A program made the translations under genes and the position numbers. From contig JBGTSJ010000018.1 of NCBI GenBank assembly GCA_041940305.1, positions 62,001-126,000 of the forward strand: a DNA stretch of 64,000 nucleotides, in the 5' to 3' direction. The notes beneath the pieces were generated by a model, which made no database searches, was not told the origin of the DNA, and saw only the letters and a list, made by a program, of their open reading frames with translations. The stretch's first letter is position 1. Every line of letters starts with the position of its first letter. This document shows positions 1 through 8,662 of the stretch, piece after piece. The stretch comes from JBGTSJ01 sp041940305. GTDB lineage: Bacteria > Planctomycetota > Planctomycetia > Planctomycetales > Planctomycetaceae.

Positions 1-1
1 C

Positions 2-1474
2 CCCATCGACATTGCCAGTCGCGAGTCGCGCCGCGTCGTCATTGGGCTGCTGCGCGTGCGGTTCGAGGCGGGCCGCGAAGACGTCTATGTGCTGCCGATG
101 AGCGTGGCGACCGGCGATGAAGCGCGGCGACTGCGCGAGAAGCACCCCGGCTGGGTCGTGGCCCGTCTCGTCGGCGCCGGTGAAGACGCACTCCTCTACG
201 ACGCTCTCGCCAGCGATTCGGTCGTCTGTTCGCTGATGGACGCCATCGGCAGCGACTCCCCCTGGCCCATCCCGGAGAGCCGCGTGCGCGGCGTATCGAC
301 GGCAAAATTCAGCGAGCTTCGCGGGCCGCACGACCGCCCCCTCTCCGTCCATCGCGCACCCGCCACCTCCAGCAACTCGCTGCTGTTTCTCGGCCGGCGG
401 CTTCTCCTCAAGTTCTTCCGCCGTTCCGAAACGGGCGTGAACCCCGATTTCGAGATTGGACGGTTCTTGACCGAACAGGAGACGTTCAGCCAGATCCCCC
501 GCATCGCCGGCATGCTCGAACTCGACGCGGAGGACGGGAGCACGGCGCTCGCAATCCTCCAGGAACTCGTCCCCAACCAGGGGGACGGCTGGAGCCACGC
601 CATCAGCGAACTCGGGCGCTATTACGAGCGGGCTTCCGGCCGGATGTTCGGTCCGCGACTGGCCGAGCGCGACCCGCGCACGCTGCTCGAACTGGCCGAT
701 GCCCCCCCGCCCTTAAGCGTCCTGGAGGCGATCGGAGAGTACCGCCGCAGCGCCCGCATCCTGGGTCGCCGGACGGCCGAAATGCATCGCGCACTCGCAG
801 CCTCGGCGGATCACCCCGCCTTCCGCCCCGAGCCGCTCCCCGCCGCGGAGCTGCAGGTCCTGCATGGTCACGTCAGAGAACAGGCCGTGGCCGCCCTGGA
901 ACTGCTGGGCTCGCGCATCGACCTGCTGCTCCCCCGCATCGTCGATCAGGCCCGCGAACTTCTCAGCCGAGGCGAGCAGCTCGATGCGTCGCTCGCGCGC
1001 ATCGTGCCGCAGGATGGAGGCGGTCGCATCCGCGTGCACGGCGATTACCACCTCGGCCAGGTGCTTGCGGTCGAAGGAGACTTTATCATCCTCGACTTTG
1101 AGGGTGAGCCGACCCGGACGCTGGAAGAACGCCTCGCCCGGCAGTCGCCGCTCAAGGACATCGCCGGAATGATCCGCTCGTACCATTACGCGGCGTATGC
1201 CGGACTCTTCGCCTTCACGCAGGACCGGCCGGAGGACTTCGCCCGGCTCGAACCCTGGGCGATCGCGTGGTACCAGTGGAACTCGGCCGCGTTCCTGAAG
1301 GAATATCTGTCGGCATCCTCCGGCGCAGCGTATCTGCCGGCCGAACGTGCCGACTTCGCCGGCCTGCTCGATGCATTCATGCTCGAGAAGGCCTTTTACG
1401 AACTCGCCTACGAATTGAACAACCGACCCGAATGGGCCGGGATTCCCCTCAGGGGCGTCCTCGACCTGCTCTGA
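2..1474 (+). CDS. Maltokinase-type C-terminal part of a (probable) trehalose synthase/maltokinase fusion, 5' truncated
   Basis: The frame is open from the left edge, so the start lies outside the window. The visible ~490 residues read as the maltokinase (Mak/Pep2) module: an N-terminal cap, RRLLLKFFRR, a kinase-like HGDYHLGQVL motif followed by ILDFEGEP, and SPLKDIAGMIRSYHYAA, all hallmarks of that family. Maltokinase phosphorylates maltose to maltose-1-phosphate, the donor for GlgE, and is often fused to trehalose synthase TreS. Whether TreS precedes it here cannot be seen. glgB follows 75 bp downstream on the same strand, which fits the TreS-Mak-GlgE-GlgB alpha-glucan route. Confidence is high for the maltokinase module and moderate for the fusion. 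Confidence 0.85.
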   Translation, partial: PIDIASRESRRVVIGLLRVRFEAGREDVYVLPMSVATGDEARRLREKHPGWVVARLVGAGEDALLYDALASDSVVCSLMDAIGSDSPWPIPESRVRGVSTAKFSELRGPHDRPLSVHRAPATSSNSLLFLGRRLLLKFFRRSETGVNPDFEIGRFLTEQETFSQIPRIAGMLELDAEDGSTALAILQELVPNQGDGWSHAISELGRYYERASGRMFGPRLAERDPRTLLELADAPPPLSVLEAIGEYRRSARILGRRTAEMHRALAASADHPAFRPEPLPAAELQVLHGHVREQAVAALELLGSRIDLLLPRIVDQARELLSRGEQLDASLARIVPQDGGGRIRVHGDYHLGQVLAVEGDFIILDFEGEPTRTLEERLARQSPLKDIAGMIRSYHYAAYAGLFAFTQDRPEDFARLEPWAIAWYQWNSAAFLKEYLSASSGAAYLPAERADFAGLLDAFMLEKAFYELAYELNNRPEWAGIPLRGVLDLL

Positions 1475-1549
1475 CGTATCCGCATCCGGTTTGCGGACGG
1501 GCGCCTCCGGCGTGCGAGCAGTGGCCCGGCATCAGATCGAACTGGAAAC

Positions 1550-3469
1550 ATGTCGGAATTGCTGAGCGACTACGATCTTCACCTCTGGTCTGAGGGAAGC
1601 CACTTCACCTCCTACGAGCGGCTGGGCGCTCACCCGGCGCAGCTCGACGGCCGGCAGGGCGTCCGCTTCGCCGTCTGGGCGCCGAACGCCGCGAACGTCT
1701 CCGTCGTCGGGGACTTCAACGGCTGGCAGCGCGGCGCGCACCCGCTGCAGCCGGTCAAATCGTCCGGCATCTGGGAGGGATTCGTGCCGGGCATCGGCGA
1801 CGGCTCCCTGTACAAATACGCCATCGAGTCGCATCACAATCAGTACCGGGTAGAGAAGGCCGACCCCTACGGCTTCTGGGCGCAGACGCCGCCGGGCACC
1901 GCCTCGCGCGTCGCGAACCTCGCGGGTTACGAGTGGGGTGACGGAGCATGGATGTCGCATCGCCGCGGCAACAACGCGCTCACGGCTCCCATCTCGGTCT
2001 ATGAGGTGCACCTCGGTTCGTGGCGCCGCAGGACGGATGAGGGGAACCGCTGGCTCAGCTACCGCGAACTCGCCCCCCAGCTGGCCGCGTACGTGCGCGA
2101 CATGGGCTACACGCACGTCGAACTGCTGCCGATCTCCGAACACCCGTTCGACGGCTCATGGGGCTATCAGCCGGTCGGCTACTTCGCACCCACGAGCCGC
2201 TTCGGCTCCCCGCACGACTTCATGCACTTCGTCGACACCCTCCATCAGCACGGGATCGGCGTGATCCTCGACTGGGTGCCGGCGCACTTCCCCCGCGACG
2301 AGCACGGCCTCGCCTACTTCGACGGCACCCACCTCTACGAGCACGCCGATCCGAAGCAGGGAGAGCATCGCGACTGGGGCACGTACATCTTCAACTTCGG
2401 ACGCAACGAAGTCATCAACTTCCTCATCAGCAACGCCGCGTACTGGCTCGAGAAGTACCACATCGACGGACTGCGCGTGGATGCCGTCGCCTCCATGCTG
2501 TACCTCGACTATTCCCGGCAGCCGGGCGACTGGACCCCCAATCGTTACGGCGGGCGGGAGAACCTCGACGCGATTCAGTTTCTGCGCCGCTTCAACGAGC
2601 ACGTTTACGGACGCTTTCCCGACGTCATCACCATCGCCGAGGAGTCGACCGCCTGGCCGCAGGTGTCGCGGCCGACCTACGTGGGGGGCCTGGGTTTCGG
2701 CGCGAAATGGGACATGGGCTGGATGCACGACACGCTCCAGTATATCAGCAACGATCCGCTGTTCCGGAAGTACCACCACAACGAGATCACCTTCCGGATG
2801 GTGTACGCCTTCTCCGAGAACTACATGCTGCCGCTCTCGCACGACGAAGTCGTGCACGGCAAGAAGTCCCTCATCGGCAAGATGCCGGGAGACGACTGGC
2901 AGAAGTTCGCCAACCTCCGCGTGCTGCTGGGGACCATGTACGCCCAGCCGGGCAAGAAGCTGCTCTTTATGGGGGGCGAGTTCGGCCAGTGGAGCGAGTG
3001 GAACCACGACGCCGGCCTCGAATGGAACCTCCTCGACTATCCCCTGCATCAGGGGCTGCAGCGCTGGGTGCGCGATCTCAACACCGTCTATCGCGGCGAA
3101 CGCGCCTTGCACGAACTCGACTGCGACCCCGCCGGCTTCGAGTGGATCGACTGCTGCGACTACGAGAACAGCGTCATCAGCCTGCTCCGCAAGTCGCCGG
3201 AGACGGGCGACTGCGTGCTCGTCGTCTGCAACTTCACTCCTACGCCGCGCCCCAACTATGTGGTCGGCGTCCCCGTCGCCGGCGCGTGGAAAGAGATCCT
3301 CAACAGCGACGCCCGCATCTACGGAGGGAGCGGGCAGGGCAACATCGGCGGCGTGACAGCCGCCCCGATGCCGGCCCACGGCCGCGACTATCTCCTCACG
3401 ATCACGCTTCCCCCGCTGGCCATGGTCGCATTTAAGCCGCGGCGGGCAGCCGATTCCACGGGGGCATGA
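1550..3469 (+). CDS. glgB: 1,4-alpha-glucan branching enzyme GlgB (GH13)
   Basis: This 639-residue protein introduces alpha-1,6 branches into glycogen. It starts with an N-terminal CBM48-type beta-sandwich (about residues 25-110, with GVRFAVWAPNA and VSVVGDFNGW). A GH13 barrel follows with GLRVDAVASML (nucleophile Asp near 310), IAEEST (acid/base Glu near 364) and LSHDEVVHGK (near 431). The C-terminal all-beta domain ends near residue 630. Length is normal for the short GlgB form. It lies directly downstream of the maltokinase module and is probably cotranscribed with it, so the two likely act in making branched alpha-glucan from trehalose or maltose. Confidence 0.97.
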   Translation: MSELLSDYDLHLWSEGSHFTSYERLGAHPAQLDGRQGVRFAVWAPNAANVSVVGDFNGWQRGAHPLQPVKSSGIWEGFVPGIGDGSLYKYAIESHHNQYRVEKADPYGFWAQTPPGTASRVANLAGYEWGDGAWMSHRRGNNALTAPISVYEVHLGSWRRRTDEGNRWLSYRELAPQLAAYVRDMGYTHVELLPISEHPFDGSWGYQPVGYFAPTSRFGSPHDFMHFVDTLHQHGIGVILDWVPAHFPRDEHGLAYFDGTHLYEHADPKQGEHRDWGTYIFNFGRNEVINFLISNAAYWLEKYHIDGLRVDAVASMLYLDYSRQPGDWTPNRYGGRENLDAIQFLRRFNEHVYGRFPDVITIAEESTAWPQVSRPTYVGGLGFGAKWDMGWMHDTLQYISNDPLFRKYHHNEITFRMVYAFSENYMLPLSHDEVVHGKKSLIGKMPGDDWQKFANLRVLLGTMYAQPGKKLLFMGGEFGQWSEWNHDAGLEWNLLDYPLHQGLQRWVRDLNTVYRGERALHELDCDPAGFEWIDCCDYENSVISLLRKSPETGDCVLVVCNFTPTPRPNYVVGVPVAGAWKEILNSDARIYGGSGQGNIGGVTAAPMPAHGRDYLLTITLPPLAMVAFKPRRAADSTGA

Positions 3470-3836
3470 GCAGAAATGCCGGCGGCCGATCTTCGGCCAA
3501 AGGCCAGTCAACCCGTTCGTCGACGTCGCGGCCGTACCGGTCCGCGATCGCAGAGCGATGTGAGCAGTTAACGAGCGACGCGGTGGGTGCCGCCTGCAAC
3601 ACCTTCATGATGCGGGAAGACAGAATGAGCACGCGTGAGCAGATCGGGTCGCGTGGTAGTGCGGGAAGGTAGTTGAGCGGTAAAGGCCAGCATCGCCGGG
3701 CCGTTACCGTCTGATGCTCCACGCACTTCCGGACGGATCGGCGGCTCCGGTGAACACGTTTGCTGTCGCGTGACCTGTCATCCAGGACGCCGATTTGTAT
3801 TCTCTTCGGTTCCGCTGATTCCCACACTCCCTCCCC

Positions 3837-3972
3837 GGAAGGGACCCTCTTCGTAACAATACGCGCGCGGTTTTGGACCTGTCGATTGACGCAAGTGGCT
3901 ATTGCATAAGCGAATGTGGTTTTTCGAGTACCTTTCGGTGGGGGTCAAACCGAAAGGGACCCTCTACGAACA
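3837..3972. repeat. Direct repeat pair (about 20 bp)
   Basis: The motif AAGGGACCCTCTNCGNAACA occurs at about 3839-3858 and again at about 3953-3972, differing at two positions. The second copy overlaps the right arm of the hairpin at 3931-3957. Function unknown. Confidence 0.55.
3931..3957. repeat. Perfect 9-bp stem hairpin
   Basis: CCTTTCGGT and ACCGAAAGG are separated by nine bases. No T-tract follows on either strand, so it is only a weak terminator candidate for glgB. Confidence 0.4.
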
Positions 3973-4003
3973 CGGCGCTCAGAATTAACAGCCGTCAAGC
4001 GTG

Positions 4004-4090
4004 AAAGTCGCGCCGCGCGTTAACCGGGCTGTCGTCTCTTCAAACGCACTTCAATTGCACCAAGCTGGTTAACAGCGGCGCGCGACTTTT
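4004..4090. repeat. Interrupted inverted repeat ending in AAAGTCGCGC
   Basis: The left arm at about 4004-4031 (AAAGTCGCGCCGC followed by GTTAACC) is the near reverse complement of the right arm at about 4060-4090 (GGTTAACA followed by GCGGCGCGCGAC and TTTT). A few bulges interrupt the stem, and about 30 bases form the loop. It could fold into a long RNA hairpin or be a small mobile-element relic. Confidence 0.5.
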
Positions 4091-4185
4091 GAGGTCGGCG
4101 GGAAGCTGGTGAAGCGAGTTCATGAGTGAGTCTCCGATTGAGCCGGTCACTGTCGGCGAATGAATTTCAACGGCTGTCGAGGACT

Positions 4186-4821
4186 TCAGGCGGTCGTAAG
4201 CAGTCCGGTTTGTTGAGTCAGGGCTGTCCCGAGCAACGGGCGGAGGGCCTGCCGTGCGCGATGCAGGCGTGTTTTGACAACGGCCCGAGTGACACCCAGC
4301 AGCTGGGCCGCTTCAGTCGTGTCCAGTCCTTCGATGTCGCGGAGCAGCACGATCGTGCGATAGTCATTCGGAAGCCGGTCGATGCAGGCGCGGACCTGCG
4401 AGCGGACTTCCTCGCGGCTGAGCCGCGCGGGAGCGTCCGACGTCCAGTCCGCCACGGGATGCAGGTGATGCCCGTCGTCGCTGAACTTCGGCAGCAATTC
4501 GTCGAGTGAAGTCTCCGGGCGACGCCGGCGGCGTCGGAGAAGCATCAGGCTCGCGTTGACCACGATGCGGTGCAACCAGGTCCAGATGGACGCCCGCTCT
4601 TCAAACCGTTCGAGAGAGCCGATTGCCGCGGTATAGGCTTCCTGGACGGCGTCAGCCGCATCGGCTTCGCACTTAAGGATTCGGCGGGCGACTGCCAGCA
4701 TCCGCGGGCCGTAGACATCAATGAGCTGTTGATACGACTGTGGGTCTCTGTTGCGCAGGCCGGAAATGAGAGTGGACTGTTCGGTCAATCGGCTGCTGGC
4801 CACACTTGCCACGTACGACAT
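4186..4821 (-). CDS. ECF-type RNA polymerase sigma factor
   Basis: This is a 211-residue extracytoplasmic-function sigma factor. Region 2 is visible near residues 20-90 (YQQLIDVYGPRMLAVARRIL, then DAVQEAYTAA and WTWLHRIVVNASLML). Region 4 lies near 145-200 (LPNDYRTIVLLRDIEGLDTTEAAQLLGV, then VKTRLHRARQALR). I chose the Met at 4821 rather than the longer frame to 4872, because it begins the conserved part and has a GGGAG-like site upstream. The promoter-binding partner anti-sigma is not adjacent; a zf-HC2 protein lies at 7181-7444. Target genes are unknown. Confidence 0.93.
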   Translation of the reverse strand: MSYVASVASSRLTEQSTLISGLRNRDPQSYQQLIDVYGPRMLAVARRILKCEADAADAVQEAYTAAIGSLERFEERASIWTWLHRIVVNASLMLLRRRRRRPETSLDELLPKFSDDGHHLHPVADWTSDAPARLSREEVRSQVRACIDRLPNDYRTIVLLRDIEGLDTTEAAQLLGVTRAVVKTRLHRARQALRPLLGTALTQQTGLLTTA

Positions 4822-5037
4822 GTTTCGGCTCCCGTCGGTTGGGCGCCGCCCACCGGGGGCGGAGCATGGCAAGGTCGAAAGCGAGCGGCGTGCCGAACGT
4901 GCAAGTTTTCTCGCAGAGACCGCGCAACTCCTTTGTTCACTAATGATTGCGGATCACTTCGCACAATGTCGCGAGCACATCAGCGGGACCACGGAGCCAC
5001 GAACTACAGTTGGGGCCACGGAATATCGTGGTCAATG

Positions 5038-7014
5038 TCACGAACGGCGCGCGATGCCGAGCCTTTTCATTCGGCTGCGAAGCGTGTTGGGATGCAGCCC
5101 GAGGATGCGGGCGGCCCCTTTCTGGCCGTCGATTACCCAGGCAGTCTGGTCCAGGACATCGAGGATGTGGCGGCGCTCGATGGACTTGAGGTCGCAGAAA
5201 TCCTGAGCGGCGGGCTCGGCGGATACCGCCGCAGCCACGTCGGCCTGCAGCGGCAGGACGTCGGGACCGATTTCCAGTACAGGTTCGGACGCGAGAATGA
5301 CGGCCCGCTCGACAATGTTCTCCAGTTCGCGAATGTTGCCGGGCCAGTGATAGCGTTCGAGGCGGGCGAGAGAGTCGGAGTCGATGCTCTCGATGGGCCG
5401 CCCGACCCGCGCAGAGAACCGGGCGACGAGATGCTGCACGAGCAGTCGCAGATCGCCCACTCGCTCCCGCAATGGCGGCAACTGGATGGGAAATACGTTG
5501 AGCCGGAAGTACAGGTCTTCGCGGAAGCGTTTGTCGGCGACTTCGCGCTTGAGATCGCGATTGGTCGCGGCGATGACACGAACGTTGACCTTGATGCTTG
5601 CGACGCCGCCCACCCGCTCGAACTCCTGCTCCTGAAGCACGCGCAGCAATTTGGCTTGGGCTTCGGCCGGGAGTTCACCGATCTCGTCGAGGAAGATCGT
5701 GCCGCCGTCGGCGAGTTCAAAGCGACCCATCTTGCGGACCAGCGCGCCGGTGAAGGCACCCTTCTCGTGGCCGAACAGTTCGCTTTCGATCAGTCCGGAC
5801 GGCAGCGCCGCGCAGTTGAGCTTGATCAGCGGCTTATCGCGGCGGCGGCTGTGCGAGTGAATTGCACGGGCGACGAGTTCCTTGCCGGTGCCGGTCTCGC
5901 CCATGATGAGCACGGTGGAGTCGGTGACCGCGACGCGGCGGACATTCTCAAGCACCTGCTGTAGGGGAGCGCTGCAACCTATAATCTGGTCGAAGTTATG
6001 AACGGACTTCAGTTCATCCTGTAGGTAGTTGTTCTGCCGCTGCAGGCGTGCTCTTTCCCGTTCGGCCTCGACGCGCTCGGTGATATTGACCCACACCGAC
6101 CGACTGGCGACGACCTGGCCATCGGCGTCATGGACCGGCGTGACGTAGAGTTGGATCCAGACGGACCTACCGTTCCTGGCCTTCAACTCGAGCTCGTAGT
6201 CGGCGATCTCCTCGCCTGCCATGTAGCGGCGAAACACATCGAGGCCACGGTCGCGCCCTGACGGTGTGTTCGCGAAGATGTTGATGATCGGCATGCCGAT
6301 CATTTCGTCCACTGTGTAGTCGAGCCATTCGGCAGCGCGATTGCTGACGGACAGAAACCGCGCGTCCTTGCCGACGGAGAGATACCCGATCGGCGCCTGT
6401 TCATAGAGATCGCGGAACCGTCGTTCGCTTTCGACCACGCGTTTCTCGGCGCGAAGTCTCTCCAATTCGGCTGCGGCGCGGGCGGCGAAGATGTGGAAAA
6501 TAAACAGCCGCCTGGGCTCCGCCGGCATGGGCCGGTCGCTGAAGATCGCAAGATGGCCGAGCGGCGCACCGCGGTCATCAACGAGCGGGACACCCAGATA
6601 GCTTTGCAGGCCCTTCTGCTTCAGGGTTGCATCCTCGGGAAAGGCATTAGCGACGCCGCTGGGGTAGTGGCACAGGTTGCCTGTGATGACGTCCTGACAG
6701 GGGGTACCGCGGACGTCGAACTCGATGTTGGGGACGATGCGTCCCCGTTCGTAAAAGGCGAGTGAACGAACGCGAGACTTGGCTTCGGCAAACTCGCAGA
6801 CGAAGGCGAAGTCGACATCCATCGCGCGGGCCAGCTGGACCACGAGAGTGCGGAAGAAGTCTTCGCCCGTGGAACGGGCGGTCCCCTCGACGATGTTTCG
6901 GAGTGCAGCGAATTCGTCGGAGTTAAGCGCGTCGCGCGCGAAAGCAAACTGCTCCGGATCGGGAGCAGGAGCAAAGGGAAGAACAAGCCCGGGGTCGGGG
7001 CCGGCCGTATTCAT
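5038..7014 (-). CDS. Sigma54-dependent transcriptional activator, GAF-PAS-AAA+-HTH
   Basis: A 658-residue bacterial enhancer-binding protein. In order it has a GAF-like sensor (about 30-195), a PAS domain (about 200-325, with FRDLYEQAPIGYLSV and GRSVWIQLYVTPV), and an AAA+ sigma54 module with Walker A GETGTGKE and the sigma54-contacting GAFTGA loop. DEIGELPAEAQAKLLRVLQE and the C-terminal Fis-type HTH (ILGLHPNTLRSRMKRLG) follow. The intact GAFTGA loop implies that it activates sigma54 promoters. The GAF and PAS modules suggest a small-ligand or redox signal, not identifiable here. It lies between two sigma/anti-sigma genes but has no obvious operon partner. Confidence 0.96.
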   Translation of the reverse strand: MNTAGPDPGLVLPFAPAPDPEQFAFARDALNSDEFAALRNIVEGTARSTGEDFFRTLVVQLARAMDVDFAFVCEFAEAKSRVRSLAFYERGRIVPNIEFDVRGTPCQDVITGNLCHYPSGVANAFPEDATLKQKGLQSYLGVPLVDDRGAPLGHLAIFSDRPMPAEPRRLFIFHIFAARAAAELERLRAEKRVVESERRFRDLYEQAPIGYLSVGKDARFLSVSNRAAEWLDYTVDEMIGMPIINIFANTPSGRDRGLDVFRRYMAGEEIADYELELKARNGRSVWIQLYVTPVHDADGQVVASRSVWVNITERVEAERERARLQRQNNYLQDELKSVHNFDQIIGCSAPLQQVLENVRRVAVTDSTVLIMGETGTGKELVARAIHSHSRRRDKPLIKLNCAALPSGLIESELFGHEKGAFTGALVRKMGRFELADGGTIFLDEIGELPAEAQAKLLRVLQEQEFERVGGVASIKVNVRVIAATNRDLKREVADKRFREDLYFRLNVFPIQLPPLRERVGDLRLLVQHLVARFSARVGRPIESIDSDSLARLERYHWPGNIRELENIVERAVILASEPVLEIGPDVLPLQADVAAAVSAEPAAQDFCDLKSIERRHILDVLDQTAWVIDGQKGAARILGLHPNTLRSRMKRLGIARRS

Positions 7015-7180
7015 GCTGCGCTCCAGCGCGGGAGGTCTGCGAAACAGGCGCCGATCTGCAGGCCCCGAATTTCGATTCTAACCGTGTTTCTCTGTCTCCC
7101 AAAGCGGACGGTCGAAGCGCGCGTAACGGGTGCCGGCCATCCGACATCCAATTGATGAGCGCAACAAAGGATCGGAGTGC

Positions 7181-7444
7181 ATGACCTGCCGAGAGATCGT
7201 GGAGTTCCTGGCCGACTATTTGGAAGGATCGCTGAGCGAAGCGGACCGGGCCGCCTTTGAGCAACACCTGGATGTGTGCCCCGACTGCGTGGCCTACCTC
7301 ACGACGTACGCCGCGACGCCAAATGTTCTGCGTGAGGCGTTTTTCGAGAGCGTCGAACCACCAAAACTGCCGCCGGAACTGGCGGAGGTCGTGCTGCAGG
7401 CGCTGCAACGGCACAGATCGACTGGTGACCGAACGTCTCCGTAA
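7181..7444 (+). CDS. Small zinc-finger (zf-HC2) anti-sigma-like protein
   Basis: An 87-residue protein beginning MTCREIVEFLADYLEG and carrying the HLDVCPDCVAYL signature of the anti-sigma zinc finger (Cys3, then His-x3-Cys-x2-Cys). It has no transmembrane segment and is therefore probably a soluble anti-sigma factor. The Met at 7181 was chosen over the upstream one because families of this type start MTC. It is close to, but not in an operon with, the ECF sigma at 4186-4821, so which sigma factor it binds is uncertain. Confidence 0.8.
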   Translation: MTCREIVEFLADYLEGSLSEADRAAFEQHLDVCPDCVAYLTTYAATPNVLREAFFESVEPPKLPPELAEVVLQALQRHRSTGDRTSP

Positions 7445-7547
7445 CCGTCCGGCGATTTGGAACATCAAACCCAGGAAGACTTCGAGCACTTTACCCGAAT
7501 GGCGATCTGTCCGGCGCGTTTCTGCTCCTGTTCTCACTGAGGTTCTC

Positions 7548-8423
7548 ATGTCTGCAACCGCCATCGACCGCGCCACGGAGATTCGTCCGAGGCCCAACAC
7601 ATCCGGAACTCCGGAAGCGGCACGGCGCAGGCTGCAGGGACAGAAAGTCCTTGTGACCGGCGCCAACTCCGGGATCGGAAAGGGAGTGGCGCTGGCGATG
7701 GCCCAGGCCGGTGCGGATGTCATCGTGAATTATGTCGCCGATGAGGCTGCGGCGGAGGCTGTCGCGGATGAGGCACAGTCATACGGCGTGGATGCGCTGC
7801 CGCTGCATGCAGACGTCGCCGACGAGCAGCAAGTGGCCGCGATGTTCGAACAGGCCATCGCCGAGTTCGGGACGGTCGACGTGCTGGTCAACAACGCCGG
7901 CCTTCAGCGGGACTCGCGCTTCGAAGACATGACTCTCGACCAGTGGAACCGGGTCCTGTCTGTCAATCTGACCGGCCAGTTCCTCTGCGCTCGGGAGGCC
8001 GTGCGGGAGTTCAAACGCCGCGGCATCGTGCCCGCGGTCTCCCGTGCGGCCGGGAAAATCATCTGCATCAGCTCGGTGCACGAGGTGATCCCCTGGGCGG
8101 GGCACGTGAATTACGCAGCCTCGAAAGGAGGCGTTTCTCTGTTCATGCGGAGCCTCGCCCAAGAGGTGGCGCCGTGCCGCATCCGAGTGAACAGCATCGC
8201 CCCGGGAGCGATCCGCACGCCGATCAACACCGACGCCTGGAGCACGCCCGAAGCATACGCCAACCTGCTGAAGCTGATTCCGTACAAGCGAATCGGCGAG
8301 ATCGAAGACATTGGACGCGTGGCGTCGTGGCTGGCTTCGGACGAGGCCGACTACGTGCACGGAGCGACCATCTTCGTCGACGGCGGAATGACGCTGTATC
8401 CGGGCTTCGAATCCGGCGGGTAA
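7548..8423 (+). CDS. SDR-family oxidoreductase (glucose 1-dehydrogenase-like)
   Basis: A 291-residue classical short-chain dehydrogenase. It shows the cofactor loop TGANSGIGKG (near residue 36), the NNAG motif, and catalytic Ser (CISSVHE) and Tyr-x3-Lys (YAASKGG). It also has the VNSIAPGAIRTPIN segment and the C-terminal dimer motif IFVDGGMTLYPGF, which is typical of glucose 1-dehydrogenases. The predicted substrate is a sugar or polyol, by family resemblance only. The start at 7548 begins the protein after a short non-conserved tail (SATAIDRATEIRPRPNTSGTPE). It is 41 bp upstream of csrA and probably opens the carbon-metabolism operon. Confidence 0.93.
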   Translation: MSATAIDRATEIRPRPNTSGTPEAARRRLQGQKVLVTGANSGIGKGVALAMAQAGADVIVNYVADEAAAEAVADEAQSYGVDALPLHADVADEQQVAAMFEQAIAEFGTVDVLVNNAGLQRDSRFEDMTLDQWNRVLSVNLTGQFLCAREAVREFKRRGIVPAVSRAAGKIICISSVHEVIPWAGHVNYAASKGGVSLFMRSLAQEVAPCRIRVNSIAPGAIRTPINTDAWSTPEAYANLLKLIPYKRIGEIEDIGRVASWLASDEADYVHGATIFVDGGMTLYPGFESGG

Positions 8424-8450
8424 ATCTCACGCATCTTCTTCGGTACGTAC

Positions 8451-8458
8451 AAAGGAGG
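8451..8458 (+). promoter_or_regulatory. Strong Shine-Dalgarno for csrA
   Basis: AAAGGAGG lies six bases before the csrA ATG. It is unusually close to consensus for this window, and it contains the GGA core that CsrA itself recognises. Autoregulation is possible but inferred. Confidence 0.6.
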
Positions 8459-8464
8459 CATGGG

Positions 8465-8662
8465 ATGCTGGTCTTGTCGCGCAGGGTGGGCGAAGTCATT
8501 GTGATGGACTGTGGCGGCGCGGAAGTGCGATTGCGGGTCGTGCAGATCGACGGGCACCGCGTGCGGCTGGGGATTGAGGCTCCCACCGACGTCCCCGTAC
8601 ATCGGGCGACTCGAGTCGCAGTCCAGCGCATGGAATACCCCGGATCTGAGTGCACGTCATGA
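8465..8662 (+). CDS. csrA: Carbon storage regulator CsrA
   Basis: A 65-residue protein with the canonical start MLVLSRRVGEVIVM and RLGIEAPTDVPVHR core, the RNA-binding surface of CsrA/RsmA. CsrA binds GGA motifs near ribosome binding sites and controls carbon storage, motility and biofilm genes in other bacteria. Here its stop codon overlaps the start of the glycogen debranching gene by ATGA, so the two are probably translationally coupled. No fliW or flagellar gene is nearby. The tail after residue 55 is short and family-typical. Confidence 0.95.
   Translation: MLVLSRRVGEVIVMDCGGAEVRLRVVQIDGHRVRLGIEAPTDVPVHRATRVAVQRMEYPGSECTS

Larger units (their letters stand above)
3470..4185. other. Gene-free region with repeats between glgB and an ECF sigma gene
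   Basis: About 700 bp separate the end of glgB (+) from the end of the minus-strand sigma gene. No frame here looks like a recognisable protein. It contains a pair of direct repeats, a 9-bp hairpin and a larger interrupted inverted repeat (listed separately). Because the flanking genes converge, no promoter for either is expected in it, so the repeats are either mobile-element debris or an untranslated RNA. Confidence 0.6.

Noticed and set aside
2156..3511. Long minus-strand frame over glgB
   Set aside because: It is the antisense of a strong GlgB gene; its protein lacks any family pattern and is composed of codon-bias shadow.
3466..3672. Short plus-strand frame after glgB
   Set aside because: Overlaps the glgB stop in another frame and shows only low-complexity Ser/Arg composition.
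7257..7547. Upstream extension of the SDR gene
   Set aside because: It overlaps the zf-HC2 gene in another frame and lacks SDR features before 7548.
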